This document shows positions 16,407 through 28,339 of a DNA stretch of 64,000 bases, one piece after another. The notes beneath the pieces are model-generated. The model did not search any database. It was not told where the DNA came from and saw nothing but the letters and a program-made list of their open reading frames with translations. Each line of letters begins with the position of its first letter. The first letter of the stretch is position 1. Made by a program: the position numbers and the translations under genes. The stretch is from Effrenium voratum (lineage: Eukaryota; Sar; Dinophyceae; Suessiales; Symbiodiniaceae). The stretch is taken from positions 1 to 64,000 of the forward strand of contig CAUJNA010001474.1 of NCBI GenBank assembly GCA_963377175.1, given 5' to 3'.

Positions 16407-16509
16407 TGGGTCAAAATCCCGTACCCCCAGTGAACATCCCAATCCCAACTAAAATAGATTAGCATGGGTGGTGCACCTACCCCAAAATGGTACCATTGGT
16501 TTTGACCCA
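16407..16509. mobile_element. MITE-like element, copy 1
   Basis: 103 bp bounded by 10-bp terminal inverted repeats TGGGTCAAAA / TTTTGACCCA. Close copies at 27634-27730 (same strand) and about 34639-34749 (inverse). No coding capacity. Confidence 0.65.
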
Positions 16510-19500
16510 CAGCTTGCTCCCCAGTGCACCCCTCGAAAAAGAAAAAAAAGTCGGACGACCTTGGGTCCCAGCCAGTCTCCGAGGCTGCACACGCGGACAC
16601 CGAGTCGTGTGGCTCTACCTGCGTCGCATAGCCAGCCTAACTGATTGACTCCGCCTAAGGCGACGAGAATCAACAGAAGGCGATTTGGGCGTCGGCTGGT
16701 TCTGGAAGGTGAAGCAAAGTAATTACGTCTTTGGGCAACTTCCGCACCGCCGCTTTTGGATCCCACGGCCATCGCCTCGCTGTTCGCCGTGGCTGCAGCC
16801 TGAACACGGTGACACACTGCACTCCTCCCACTGACACCCGCAGTCCATGGCAGAACTCCCGGCCAGGCTCAAGCTGAATCCGTCTCATCCAAAACCAAAC
16901 TGCCCAACCGCGGGCCCCCATCTGAATCGGTCCAAATGCCCAAACCATCAGAACCCAAGGCCAGACCCGAATCAAACCAAGCCGATGCCTCGCACTCCTC
17001 CGGGTCTGGCTCCGGCTCTTCCACCGTGTCCTTGGGCCTGAACCAGCCGAAACACCTCCGAGTTTGCCCGGGGAAAACTCGCCCACAGGTTGGGCGTTTT
17101 GCCCCGCGCTGATACCCAAAGGGCCCCAAAAAAAAGAAGTCAGATCCATGTGGTCTCTTCCGAGAGAGGTTTCAGAGGTGCTGCTTAGGCTTTGAATCTA
17201 CCACCCCTATGCGTGGACCAGGGTTCTTCCATGCTTCGTTTGTTCTGTTGCCTGATAATCCATCAGTTTGACATAGTAATTACAGCTACAAACATGATCC
17301 AGAAGGCATCATGTCATGCCCCGCGCCGCCTCAAAGCCCGCGGGCTCGAGTCATCAGGAACGTGTCCCTGACCTCTGCAGTAGGGCTCCAAAGAGACACT
17401 TCTTATTTCAGACTGGCCCACCGGAGGGATTCCATGGCCACTCTCCAACTTCCCTCAGGCGGCCGGTGTCAATCGCTTTTGCAACCCGGAGAGTCCTTCG
17501 GCCGAAGCCACGTGGCCCAAAATGAAACGACCAGGGTTCCTGGTGGGCTTTAGGTCTTCCATTTACCAAGGTGCCAGTTGGGCTCCATTTTTTGGAGCCA
17601 CTGCCATGGCCCAGCTCAAGGTCTCAAAGCCATTCCTCTCGCAAGGCTAGGGATCCGAGAGCTCCCGACCCACCCCGCCTAGCTGCGAGAAGGGCGGCGG
17701 TGGAAGAGAAGGCGCCTGGAGAACGAGCGCTGTCTCTCTGTTTTCAAAACTCCATTGCCAAGTTGCCTCCAGATTGCACATGCCCCTTTTACACACTTGG
17801 GGAAATGAATCCAAAAGATTGCGAAGCGTCCGATTCCCTTGATTGGAGGCTTCAGATGCCTTGCAATATGCGAAAGCGCTTCGCATGTCGCAGGGGACTG
17901 GACCTGGGGAGAGGTTCCCTTGGTAACTGGCCAAGTGCTTCATCGCCGGAAGGGAGCTACCAGCATTCTGCGAATCTCTTGCATGTCGAGTGGCCATGTT
18001 GCCTTCGTGAGGGGCGGGCGTGCCATTTGTATCGAACAAGGTGAGGCTCTGAGCCATGCCAGTGCTATGTCAGTCAAAGCTCGCACATTGCCTCCTCGAC
18101 CTCTGGCACGCCACCTCAGTGAGAGGCAGGAAACCGAGCGTCTGGAAACTTGGAATCTATCAGCAATAGACCCTTCGAATGAGATCACAGGGACCACGCC
18201 CAGCCCACGTGATGCAAGTTGGAGTCTTGAAAGTTTACTGAACGATGGCATCCAGGGCCTTTCTGCCCCTTCCTCCAACTCAACATGAGCAAATCAGTGC
18301 GCCAACAGAGCGCTGCTATTGGTAGCTGCATTTGAGCCGGCTGTCAAACACGAAGCCCCCTGCTTGGCTGCCTTTTGGCCGCACTGCCCACCGGAAAGCT
18401 CGTGCGGGCAACATCCTTTTGGATCGAAACTCTGCACGTCTTACACCGTCCCCACTTTGTGGAAAGATGTTGATTCAGAATGAACCAGAGCAAACAAAAT
18501 GTGTTTAGCCTCTTTGTTTGGAGAGGCGACCAACCCCGATGCGGTGTTCTTCAATAGGACGTGTGCCGGGAATGTGTATGCAATCAACCATGACACACAG
18601 TGCATGTGCTTTGTGTCATGTGCCGCTGCGCTTCAGGAGCCTTGCGCTTCAGGAGCTTGGCACCTGCATCAACCTCTAAGTCGTTTCGGCCACTAAGCCG
18701 GGCTTCCCTGCGGAGCCTCTGCCTGGGCTTCGAAACGACACAGGCCTACCGAGAAATGCCGCGCGGCTCACTCCCGCAGAAGACGCCCCTTATGGCAAGG
18801 AAAGTGAAAAACCCATGCCCTTTTGTAGCTTTGAGGTGCAAGGCAGTACCCAGTGGACCCAGTTGCTGCTTTTGCCCCCACTCATTTAACCAATGCAACA
18901 ATCGAACTGCGCGCCCAGGCGCACCAGAGGACACTCGCTTAGGATAGGCCTAAAGTAATGCTGTGAGCGGAATACCTGGAAGCGTACAACCTCCGCACCG
19001 TGACATCAAATGCTGCAGTGCAAGAAACAACTGCGCAGCTGTTGATGACTCCAAGCTCTACATGGGTGATCGTCAAACTGGCGATGTGTACTTTTCATGT
19101 CTCCCATAGGAATCCTCCTGTTGCTTTACCCACATCGTTCAAACATCTGCATCCTACTGCCACCAAAATACCTAATGACCATCCTGGCATGCTCCCACCT
19201 GCATTGAAAACTCACCATGAGCCTCTCTTGACATGGTGAATGTCTCTTCCTCAGCAGCCAACACGGCTTAGTTTCGGGCAGCTTAGCTTCATTTCTCGCA
19301 AACGGGATATCTGCATCCAAGGCACGTGGTCTCAGGAGCCTGAGACTAGGGACCCGGTGCTTGCTGATTTGGAAGCGGTTTGAAGCAGTTCTCCAACGCG
19401 GAAAGTTGGCTTTGAAAGCTAGTGTCAGGCTCAAATGATGTTGAAGCTTTGCACGAATCTAATAGACCGGAGGGAGTCTCCATAAAAAGGCAACGCAGGG

Positions 19501-19930
19501 ACGACTTGAACGGCAGAAATGAGGGCGCCACAAAATGAAAGACCCTCAAATCAGGTCACACGTGCGTAAGACGTGTCGCATGCGACATCGCAAAATGAAA
19601 GCATGTTCTGGGCATTGCCTGGACAACTGGAGCAATGCCAAGGTAAGCAGCTGATGTTGAAAGACAAACATCCTATTGCAGTTTTGGTACCATGACAAAA
19701 GAGACCTCCAAGCCATTCGTTGCTTGCGACCAGCCTACTTTGTGCCATGACTCCGTTTGCCAGCAAGTTGAGTCAATTCCACTTGATTCCGTTTGAGCCA
19801 GACTCCTGCCATACAGCACGACCCTTAATTTGCCCCGTGCCAAAACTTCTTTTTTTCTCGGGTCGCCAACGCCAACTTTCTGTGCCCCCTGAGTCGCCCA
19901 GCCAGTGGCTCCAGCGCTGGCTCCGCTGGC
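16510..19930. other. Host DNA, no gene confidently recognised
   Basis: GC-rich sequence with many short overlapping ORFs on both strands and no recognisable domain. Intron-rich host genes could hide here, but I see no diagnostic exon. Confidence 0.4.
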
Positions 19931-19943
19931 GTTGACGCTGCGG

Positions 19944-20260
19944 TTGTCCCGGGCGGCGTTGTGGCAGGCGTTGCCGCTGGGGTTGTTGCTGGCGGGGTGG
20001 TTGCTGCCGGGGTGGTTGCTGGCGGGGTGGTTGCTGGCGGGGTGGTTGCTGGCGGGGTGGTTGCTGGCGGGGTGGTTGCTGGCGCGCCGTGGCGGCCGCT
20101 CGCCCGGGCGTTGTGGCAGGCGTTGCCGCTGGGGTTGTTGCTGGCGGGGTGGTTGCTGCCGGGGTGGTTGCTGGCGGGGTGGTTGCTGGCGGGGTGGTTG
20201 CTGGCGGGGTGGTTGCTGGCGGGGTGGTTGCTGGCGCGGTTGTCGCCGGTGGCGTTGCCG
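19944..20260. repeat. 15-bp GC-rich minisatellite in two duplicated blocks
   Basis: Unit GCGGGGTGGTTGCTG (with GCCGGGG variants) repeats in two blocks, about 19,960-20,085 and 20,118-20,240. Each block is preceded by GCGTTGTGGCAGGCGTTGCC, so a ~150-bp segment was itself duplicated. The Gly/Val/Ala and Pro/Ala/Thr ORFs over it are repeat artefacts. Confidence 0.85.
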
Positions 20261-20799
20261 CTGGAGGCTTCTCCGCTGGCGTTGTCGCGGGCGTTGGCGC
20301 TGGCCTGGTTGCAGCTGCAACCAAAAACAAGAAACCAAACACCCAAAGCAAGAGCTGTCCGTCGTTTACACCAAGCTGCAATCGCTCATGACTGTGGTTC
20401 AAATAGGGGAGGTGATAGGCACAATCCAAAACAGTGAACGCTATGACCATCCAACCAATAAACAAATAACCAGCATTTAGAAGCAGGAACGCGGCATCTC
20501 CGGGAGAGTGGGGTCAGGGAGAGTAGTATTCCCTGGCTTCAAGGGTTGATGAAGTTCCAGGCCACTTGCTTCTTCTAACACCAAAGCTTCAGGCCGACAC
20601 ACGGTCGTGGCGGAAACAGCACAACGAACCACAACACACGCCCCCCATTCCTTGCCTCTCCTCCAGAGGGCCTGGCAAGGGAGCATCGGGACTGTTCATC
20701 GCCTGAGTGTGACCTGTTGCGTTTGCTGTCAACCCGTTCCTTTCCTAACGCCTCGACGTTCCCCGGTTGCGGCCTTCCTTGCGCTTCTGGTTCCAGGTA

Positions 20800-21403
20800 C
20801 TCGTGCGAGCATGCGCTTGCGCATGCACATGCACGTGTGCATTTGCGCGCCCGTGCGCTCGCACGTGCGCAGGCGTCTGTGTGTGTGTGGATGTGTGCGC
20901 GCGAGCGTGCGCACACATGTGTGCGTGTGCGTGCGCGTGTGCGTGTGCGTGCGCCTCTTGCATGTGCATGTGTGTGTGTGTGTTAGTTGGGTGTTTGGTA
21001 GGGCACTAGGATCAGGCTCTTGGTAGGGCACTTGGATCAGGCTCCGGGTAGGGCACGAGGTTCAGGCTCTGGGTAGGGGCATTTTTTTTGGGACGCCTTT
21101 TTTTTCCGGCCCGCGGCCATGTCGGGGCAGGGCAACTTCGCGGAGGCCTTCGGATCGTCGCCGTTTCTCATCTTCGTCTGTTTTTTTTTCCTGGGCAGGA
21201 CCAGTCCTGGGGAGGCTGGTTAGCTAGATAGGTAGCTATCTAGTTTAGTTTAGTTTAGTTTGGTTTGGTTTAGTTTCGTTCAGTTTAGCTTAGATTTTTA
21301 GTTTAGTTGATTAGCTAGCTAGTTTAGCGTATTGAGTGAGATAGTTGGCTCGTGAATTCGGCGGTTGCTTAGGTTAGCGAAAGCTTGGCTTAGCTGGTCA
21401 GCT

Positions 21404-21473
<70 letters not shown>

Positions 21474-23470
21474 TCAGTCAGTCAGTCAGTCAGTCAGTCA
21501 GTCAGTTCGTCAGCCAATGAACCAGCCAATCAGCGAGTGTCTGTTGCGCGTTACTGTGTGTGTATATGTGCCCAGTACTACGTGTGTTCACGCGCGTGTG
21601 TGTGTGTGTGTGTTCGTGCGCTCATGTTTGCGTATGTAAATATATGTATATATGTATGTGTGTTTATGTGTGTTTGTGGTTTCGCGTGTGCGCGGTTGCT
21701 TGCGCACGCGTTTGCATATTTGTGTTTGTGCGGTTGCACTTGTGTTTTTGAGCGAGTGCGTTTACGTGCGTTCGAACGTTTGGGTCCCTGTGCGCGCGTT
21801 TGCGCGCGCTTCTGTTTGCCTTCGCGTGCGCCTTCGTGCGTGGGAAGGCGCATGCTTGCATGCGTCTGCGCGTGGTCTTGCAAGCTCGGGCATGCGGGCG
21901 CGGAGGTGGGCGCGCACCTGGGTGTCGAAGCGGGCACAGGCGGGAGGCGCGCGTGCGATCAGCGCATGTGTGTAGGCACGTGCGCACGCGCATGGGTGTG
22001 AGGGCTGGAATTGCCTGCGTTTTGCGTGGGGGAGTCTTTGCGTCAGCGTGTGGGCCTGCGTGTGTGTGTGTGTGGGCGGGTGCGACTGGTCTGCCTGTGT
22101 GTTGGTGCCAGCGTACGCGCGTGCGTGCGCGCGTGCATGCGTGCGTGGGTAAGTGCGTGGCTGGGCAGGAGCTTGGGCGGGTGCGTATGTGTGTGTGTGT
22201 GTTTGTTTTACTTGCGTGTGCGTGTGTGTGCACGCGCATGCGTGGGCTGCGCTTGTGAGCTTATTTGCGTCTGTGCACTCGTGTGTACGTGCGTACGCGT
22301 GTGGTGCGCTCTGTGTGGTGTGGGGGCGCACGGGGTGCGGTTGCGTGGTGTGATGCACGTGGCACGCGGCATGTGGCGCATGATGTGGCGCGTGGGGTGC
22401 GTGTGGTGCGTGTGGCGCGTGCGGTGCGTGTAGTGCGTGTGGTGCCTGCGGTGCCTGCGGTGCAGGGCGTGTATGCGTGTGTGTGTACTGTGTTGCGTTG
22501 TATTACGGCGTGTTTCGAGGTGTGTCTGCGGTGTGTCTGTGCTGAGCGTGTGTGTGTGTGTGTGTGCTGTTTGCTCTGTGCTGTGTGCTGTGTGTTGTGT
22601 GTTGTGTGTTGCGTATTGTGTGTTGTGTGTTGTGTGTTGTGTGTTGTTGTGTGTTGTGTGTTGAGTGTTTAGTGTTGTGTGTTGTGTGTTGTGTGTGTGT
22701 TGTGTGTTGTGTGTTGTGTGTTGTGTGTTGTGTGTTGTGTGTTGTGTAGGGTGTTGAGTGTTGTGTGTTGTGCGTTGAGTGTTGTGTGTTGTGTGTTGTG
22801 TGTTGTGTAGTGTGTGTTGCGTGGTGTGTGTGTGTGTTGTGTGGTGTGTGCTGTGTGCTGTGTGCTGTGTGCTGTGTGCTGTGTGCTGTGCGCTGTGTGC
22901 TGTGTGCTGTGCGCTGTGCGCTGTGTGCTGTGTGCTGTGTGCTGTGTGCTGTGTGCTGTGTGTTGTGTGCTGTGTGTTGTGTGTTCTGTGTGTGTGTGTT
23001 GTGTGTTGTGTGTTGTGTGTTGTGTGTTGTGTGTTGTTTGTTGTGTGTTGTGTGTTGAGTGTATGTGTGTGTGTGTTGTGTGTGCGTGTTGTGTGTGCGT
23101 GTTGTGTGTTGCGGGGTGTTGTGTGTGTGTGTGTGTGTTGTGTGTTGCGGGGTGTTGTGTGTGTGTGTGTGGTGTGCGTGTGTGTGTGTGGTGTGTGTGT
23201 GTGTGTGTGCGTGTGTTGTGTTGTGTCTGTGTGTGCTGTGTGCGTGTGTGGGTGTGCGCGTGGCGCGTCGTGCAGGGGTGAGTGGGTGGGTGGATGGGGG
23301 GGGGGGGGGTGTGTGTGTGTGTGTGTGTGCGTGTGTGTATTTGTGTGTGTGCGTGCGCGTGCGCCTGTGCTTGTCCGTGCGCGTGCGCGTGTCTGTGTGC
23401 GTGTGCGTGCGCCAGCGCGTGAGCGGCTTGCGGGTGGGGTCGCGTGTGCGTGCGTGTTGCGATCTTTCTT
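20800..23470. repeat. 2.7-kb simple-sequence tract: (GT/GC)n, CAGC/CAGT tetranucleotides and GTGTGTT-type repeats
   Basis: GTGTGCGTGCGC-type alternating purine/pyrimidine DNA (20,800-20,990), TAGTT-type units (21,240-21,300), CCAG then CAGT tetranucleotide arrays (about 21,398-21,510), TGTGCG-type DNA (21,540-22,480), then TGTGTGT and TGTGCTG arrays to about 23,250, a G-run at 23,298-23,310 and (TG)n to 23,400. His/Thr- or Cys/Val-rich ORFs over it are artefacts. The alternating stretches could adopt Z-DNA. Confidence 0.9.
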
Positions 23471-26400
23471 TTCCTTTGCAGTGAAGTGTTCCACGATGAA
23501 CTTCTGCGCCTGCTTGTGCGTGTGTATACCTGCCTTTTGCAACTGGTGTGCCTTTGTGTTCCCTTGCTCCCGCTTGCAGCGTCTCGTACCCCCTCCACCG
23601 CGCCTGATGCCCCTTGCGCCGGCGATGGGATGTGCACCTCCCTGGCGTTGGGAAGCGGAACAAGTTGCGTCTGCTGCATGCCCCGCTCCTCACTCTGTGG
23701 GGCCAATGCAGCCACGAACGTCCCACCAGGGACCCCTCTAACTGATTTCAAGTTAGTTTCGTCAACCTGGAACGACTGGACATGTGCCTATTGCCTGCAT
23801 ATGAGAGGTATTGACTTTGGTGCAACTCCAACGTCACAGCATCAAAAGAATGAAGAACATTGCCTGTTGCTTTTAATATGTTCAGGAGCGCCACTCCATC
23901 AAGGGCTGCATCAGAAACGCGCCTCACAGTCTCGGTCAGCAGACCTCCACGGCATCATGTGTGTCTCGTTTAAAGCTCATGGCATGCCGGAACATCGAAG
24001 CCGCAGAGCAGCAGGTTAGGAAGGACGGACTTCGGTGGAATTGTAGACATCTGCTTAGAGTGGACGCGGCAGGGAGAAGTGCCAATGACTCGGGGAAACA
24101 CACACATAATTTGACAAGAACCCTTGTCACGAACGTAGTTCGCCTGCTCAAATGATGGATCCTTCCACAATCACGAAGTGCACGATCACAAACCACAAAA
24201 ATAAATACTTCGCAAACCAGCGCTCACGAGGTAATCTTTTTGCACTTGTTTGCGCTAGTAGAGTTTGGGGGTTACGGCCAGGGGATTGAAGGGTGTGAAG
24301 GGTTTGAAGGGTTTGAAGAGTTTGAAGAGTTGGAAGGGTTTGAAGGAATGCGAGTTTTGGATCTTGGGTATAGGGCAGTGGTTGGAGTCCAGGTTTTCAG
24401 TTTCAGGTGTGGAGTTGTGGGATTTGGAGATTTAAGAGTTTGATGTTAAGTGTGACGGCATGTTTGTAGGAGTTTGCGCTTGAAAGGCTTTCTCCATCGC
24501 TCACGGATTGCGGCGGACAAGTGAAAATCTGATTCCAAGGGGTGCCACAACATGGCCATCCTGATCCTGAGGATTTGCCCAAAATATGGGAACAGGGCTA
24601 ACCGGGGTCGCTACATGTCCATCATAGGCCAAGGCTCCCAATTGAATGGGGCGACCTTCGGTTTGGGGTCCTATCGGCCTGCAACAAGCTGAGACCCTGG
24701 GCCGGCCAACAAGCTCACCTGCAACCAACCATGCCCGCCCAAAGGTGCAATCAGCCACTCTGTGGCGGTGCCAGGCCCTGAGAGTCTAACGCGGACAAGA
24801 CTCCAAGAAGCCGATTGGACCATGGCTCCCTTATTGGGAATCATTGTACTGGTTACAAAAGATTCTTACCAGGTGGATGACCAACCCAGTTGCCCTGTTT
24901 TGTGCGTGTCTCTTTGCTTTGATTTAGTGTCTGGGTCCCTGGTGTGCTCCCATGCCAATGACAGTCAAACTCAGTAGTGGTTGCTGATCAGTCAATCAAA
25001 CAAAAATATATTCGGTCAGCTTGCAACATTGAGGGTGCCCAGTCACCTTCTCTACAACTGCTTCGGGTCTTTTTTGATAGACTGTGCTTTGCGCCCAGAA
25101 AAGCCCGCAGGTTCGCAATGCGGCCGTGTCTCAGGATTGGCCTGCAGACCGTGTCCCATTCCCGCATTGGCAGTCTCTGCCATGAAAATATGCCAACATA
25201 GTCACAGCTCACGCCAACAGCAGCTTATCCCATAACCTTCAAAATCCAAAGAGCCCTTGCAAGTCCCCTCCCCCTTTTTTCCAGGTGCCTAGGCCATCCG
25301 CCTGTGCAGGCTCTGTCCTGCGGAGACCGAGACTCGGGCAATTCTTGGGCTGTCGCCCCGGTTTTTGTGGTGAGTCCCCCTCCCGCAACTAACAATTGTC
25401 GAGAGGGTATCACGTTGGAAACCTTCTTGAGGAGTGCCAAAATGTAATATATATATATATGTATTTACATATCTACAACATTGCTAGGACTAGATCTTTA
25501 AGGACAAACAGCTAGTGTTGCTTCTTGCACAGGGCTAAGATCATGCCTCTTGAGCACCTGCAAGGATGCAAAGGCAACTCCTCTAGGTAGTTCACATATT
25601 CATGAACAATGCTAGGATTTGGAGTGATGTCCTTCACATGTGCAAGGAATATACCATAAGAACAAAGATAGCGCCAGCAATTGCTAGGAGGCAATTATGC
25701 TGGTAAAAGCTAGGATCTAGCCAAAATTCCAGCGTGTAAGACCATGTCTCAACAAAAGACTAGAGGTTGGACGGAATGAATTGCTCCAAAAATGCCAGAA
25801 GAGTCCAAGAGTATTCCTTATGAGATACTGCCAGTAGTGGGAGAGCTCCCGCAAAAACATGCTAAGGATGTAGATGCCAAGTGCAGAATCAGCTCGTGCA
25901 AAATGATAAGACTACCTTGAAAGCAAAAGACCCTGAGAGAAATCGCCCAACTTTATTAGAACTGCAAGACGCACGTTTTTTCCACATCTGAGCCAAAGCA
26001 GGGCGAACGTGATCAAATGTCATTCCATGCAAGGCTTTCTTCTGCTGCTCTGACAACTCATACTGTAAGTACCAGCAAAACCAAACAGAAATATTCCGAG
26101 GAATTTGGAGCACCTTGAGAAAAAATCTTAGGGCTTAGAGAAAGAATCGGTGCCAAATGTTAAGAATCTACTTTGAGAGCACAAAGCGAGCTTGGAGAAA
26201 CCTCTCAAAAGCCTTTTAGGACCACTCAAAGTACCAGGGTATTCCGAAAACTGGACGAGGCAAAAAGAAACAGTTTCAGACAAGTGTCACTGGATGTCCC
26301 CCTAAAGGGTTGCACTTTACGTGTGCTCTTCAAAGAAGAAGCTAGGTCCTAAACAGGGAATTTGAGGGGCCCCTGTCAACCCCTGCACACTTTGAGGCGC

Positions 26401-27630
26401 CCAAGGCACCAAGCTTGCTGGCGCACTTTCCCAGTCAATGTTGGTCGCTTGGTTTCCAAAAATGAAGCAGGGGGCAGCAACAGTGTAAATTATTGAAGCC
26501 GCGCAACATGGTCGAAATTTGTCGGGTGCACCAGCATATGAACCTATGTGTATGTGCCTTTGTATATATATATATATGACAAACGACAACTTCAAGTCGT
26601 GCGTCCTCTCCAAGAGGCTCGCAATCGAGACACCTCAGCACAGCAATCCGTCTCGTGATGTCCGGCCAACCTACCAGGCGGTACGGACAAGATGTGCAGC
26701 ACATATCTTCCCTTCGGACTGTGAGATCACTGCTCGGGTTCTTCCATCCGAGGCTTGGGTGGTTGTTGCAAGCAAGCAACCAGCCTCAAAGGTAGCGAAA
26801 GCTTTGGTCACACCCCGGGCCCCCTCCAGCAACGCATATGAATCTGAAATACTCCTATGCAAAACCCGAGATGCTGCCCGTGGCCTGCATGCCTGCGCGC
26901 CCCCCTCCCACCCCCAATCCCCCCAGCGCGCTCTGGGCCCTGGGCTATGAGGTAACTCTGAGGAGCCTGACTGGCGTCCTGGCTGGAGCTTCTGTGTTGA
27001 GCCCGCCAACAGTCAGCGCAACCCATCGAAGGTTGGCTTTAAAAATGGCGCATCATGAGCAACCTCGTGGACAAACAAATTGCAAACGTGCGAGTAGCTG
27101 CATTTTAAACCGCAGTGCCCATAAATATGCATGATCTTGCAACTATGAAGTGTCAGATAAATCATGACACCAAAGTCTACAAAGCACAGGGCTGATTTCC
27201 TCTCCTTAAAGAAGCTGGAGACGCAAAGACCGTGGTGCCTTTCTTTTGCATTCCAAAGCCCCATGGACTCTCCCCCCACCTGCCGAGCCACCTAGATGCC
27301 GCGAGTTTGACCTCGGGAGCAGCACACGAGCTTGTCCCAAAACCGGAAATGCCACGCAATCGGCTGGCTGTACTGGTACAGCCACCGCTCCCTCCTCGGG
27401 CCAAAAGCAGTGATCTGCCACAAGGCCCTTTGCAAAATACATTCTGAGGCGTGCGGAATTCTGATCCGAGTTCCAGTTGCTTGCTCAGGTTCGAAATATC
27501 AATCGGTGTTTCTTCTGCCAAACCCTTAAACCATGAACCCAAAGGTCCTATCCTCTTCTCTTAGTATCTACACCTCCAGGAAAGGGCGGAGAGTGGCCAA
27601 ACCCGTCTTCATCTGATAGAAACTACTTGG
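23470..27630. other. Host DNA, no gene confidently recognised
   Basis: Mixed sequence; no domain recognised. Between about 25,450 and 26,250 an AT-richer stretch contains a recurring GCTAGGA/GCTAGGAT word at irregular 60-120-bp spacing, suggesting a degraded repeat. A (TA)n tract lies at 25,448-25,460 and another at 26,563-26,577. Confidence 0.4.
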
Positions 27631-27633
27631 CCA

Positions 27634-27730
27634 TGGGTCAAAATCCCGTACCCCCAGTGAAAATCCCAATCCCAACTAAAATAGACAAAAATGGGCGATA
27701 CCCCAAAATGGTACCATTGGTTTTGACCCA
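27634..27730. mobile_element. MITE-like element, copy 2, with possible 7-bp target duplication
   Basis: Same TGGGTCAAAA / TTTTGACCCA ends as copy 1 and about 85-90% identical over most of its length. ACTTGGC occurs on both sides (27,625-27,631 and 27,736-27,742), a candidate target-site duplication if the element includes a few extra terminal bases. Confidence 0.65.
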
Positions 27731-27939
27731 CAGCCACTTGGCTTTCTGGATGGGTTTGGGGATGAGAGAAGACCGCCTGGACAAGAAACCGTGAGAACCA
27801 GAGAGAAGAGAGGCCTCATCCTCTCACCCAATCCTTTCGCCAAGACATACATATCAGTCCTTACAGTAGTAGAATTGTATTCGTCAGCAAATTGGATCAT
27901 ATCTTTAAGAAAATGAGAACTTCTATAATACAAGCATTA

Positions 27940-28335
27940 AATTATATTATTACATTGCATGGCTTTCTCATAGTCTTCGTTTTAGTAATGCCTGGCTTGA
28001 TTGGAGGGTTTTGAAATTGTTTCGTACCTATCTTTCAATGACCTGCAAAAGTGGTGCAACTCCTTTCTTTAATCTCAGAATTTGGAGGTGGTACGGGATG
28101 GACATTGTATCACACTTCTTTTCATGTTGGGTGATCTTCATCCTAAGGCACTTTCCTAGATCCTAAAGCTGGAGGAGATCCTATATTCTATCAACATGTT
28201 TTTGGTTGTTTGGACATCCAAAAGTTTACATCTCAATGATTCCTGCGTTTGGGCTCGTGTCCATGATAATTTCTGGCATTTTGCAGTTCATAATCTTTGC
28301 TGAGCAATCAATGCTTTTTGCTACCGCATCCATTC
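27940..28335 (+). pseudogene. cox1: Nuclear copy of mitochondrial cox1 (NUMT), rearranged and frameshifted
   Basis: Successive fragments read ITLHGFLIVFVLVMPGLIGG (27,949 on), then after one-base slips GNCFVPI, EFGGGTGWTLYHTSFHVG, LDPKAGGDPIFYQHVFG and FGHPKVYISMIPAFGLVSMI, then SGILQFIIFAEQSMLFATAS. These are the helix and copper-loop signatures of cytochrome c oxidase subunit 1 in order. Stretches between them are missing, and H-P-E-V-Y appears as H-P-K-V-Y. The SGILQ...NQSM-like continuation resembles dinoflagellate Cox1 as I remember it. It lies alone in GC-rich nuclear-type DNA, so it is a transferred, non-functional fragment. Confidence 0.8.
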
Positions 28336-28339
28336 TCTT

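Noticed and set aside
19905..20480. Long Pro/Ala/Thr- and Gly/Val-rich ORFs
   Set aside because: Open in most frames of both strands because the 15-bp GC-rich unit lacks stop triplets; no start context or domain.
21660..23750. Very long His/Thr-rich and Cys/Val-rich ORFs (up to 444 codons)
   Set aside because: Translations of TG/CA simple repeats on both strands; no coding signal.
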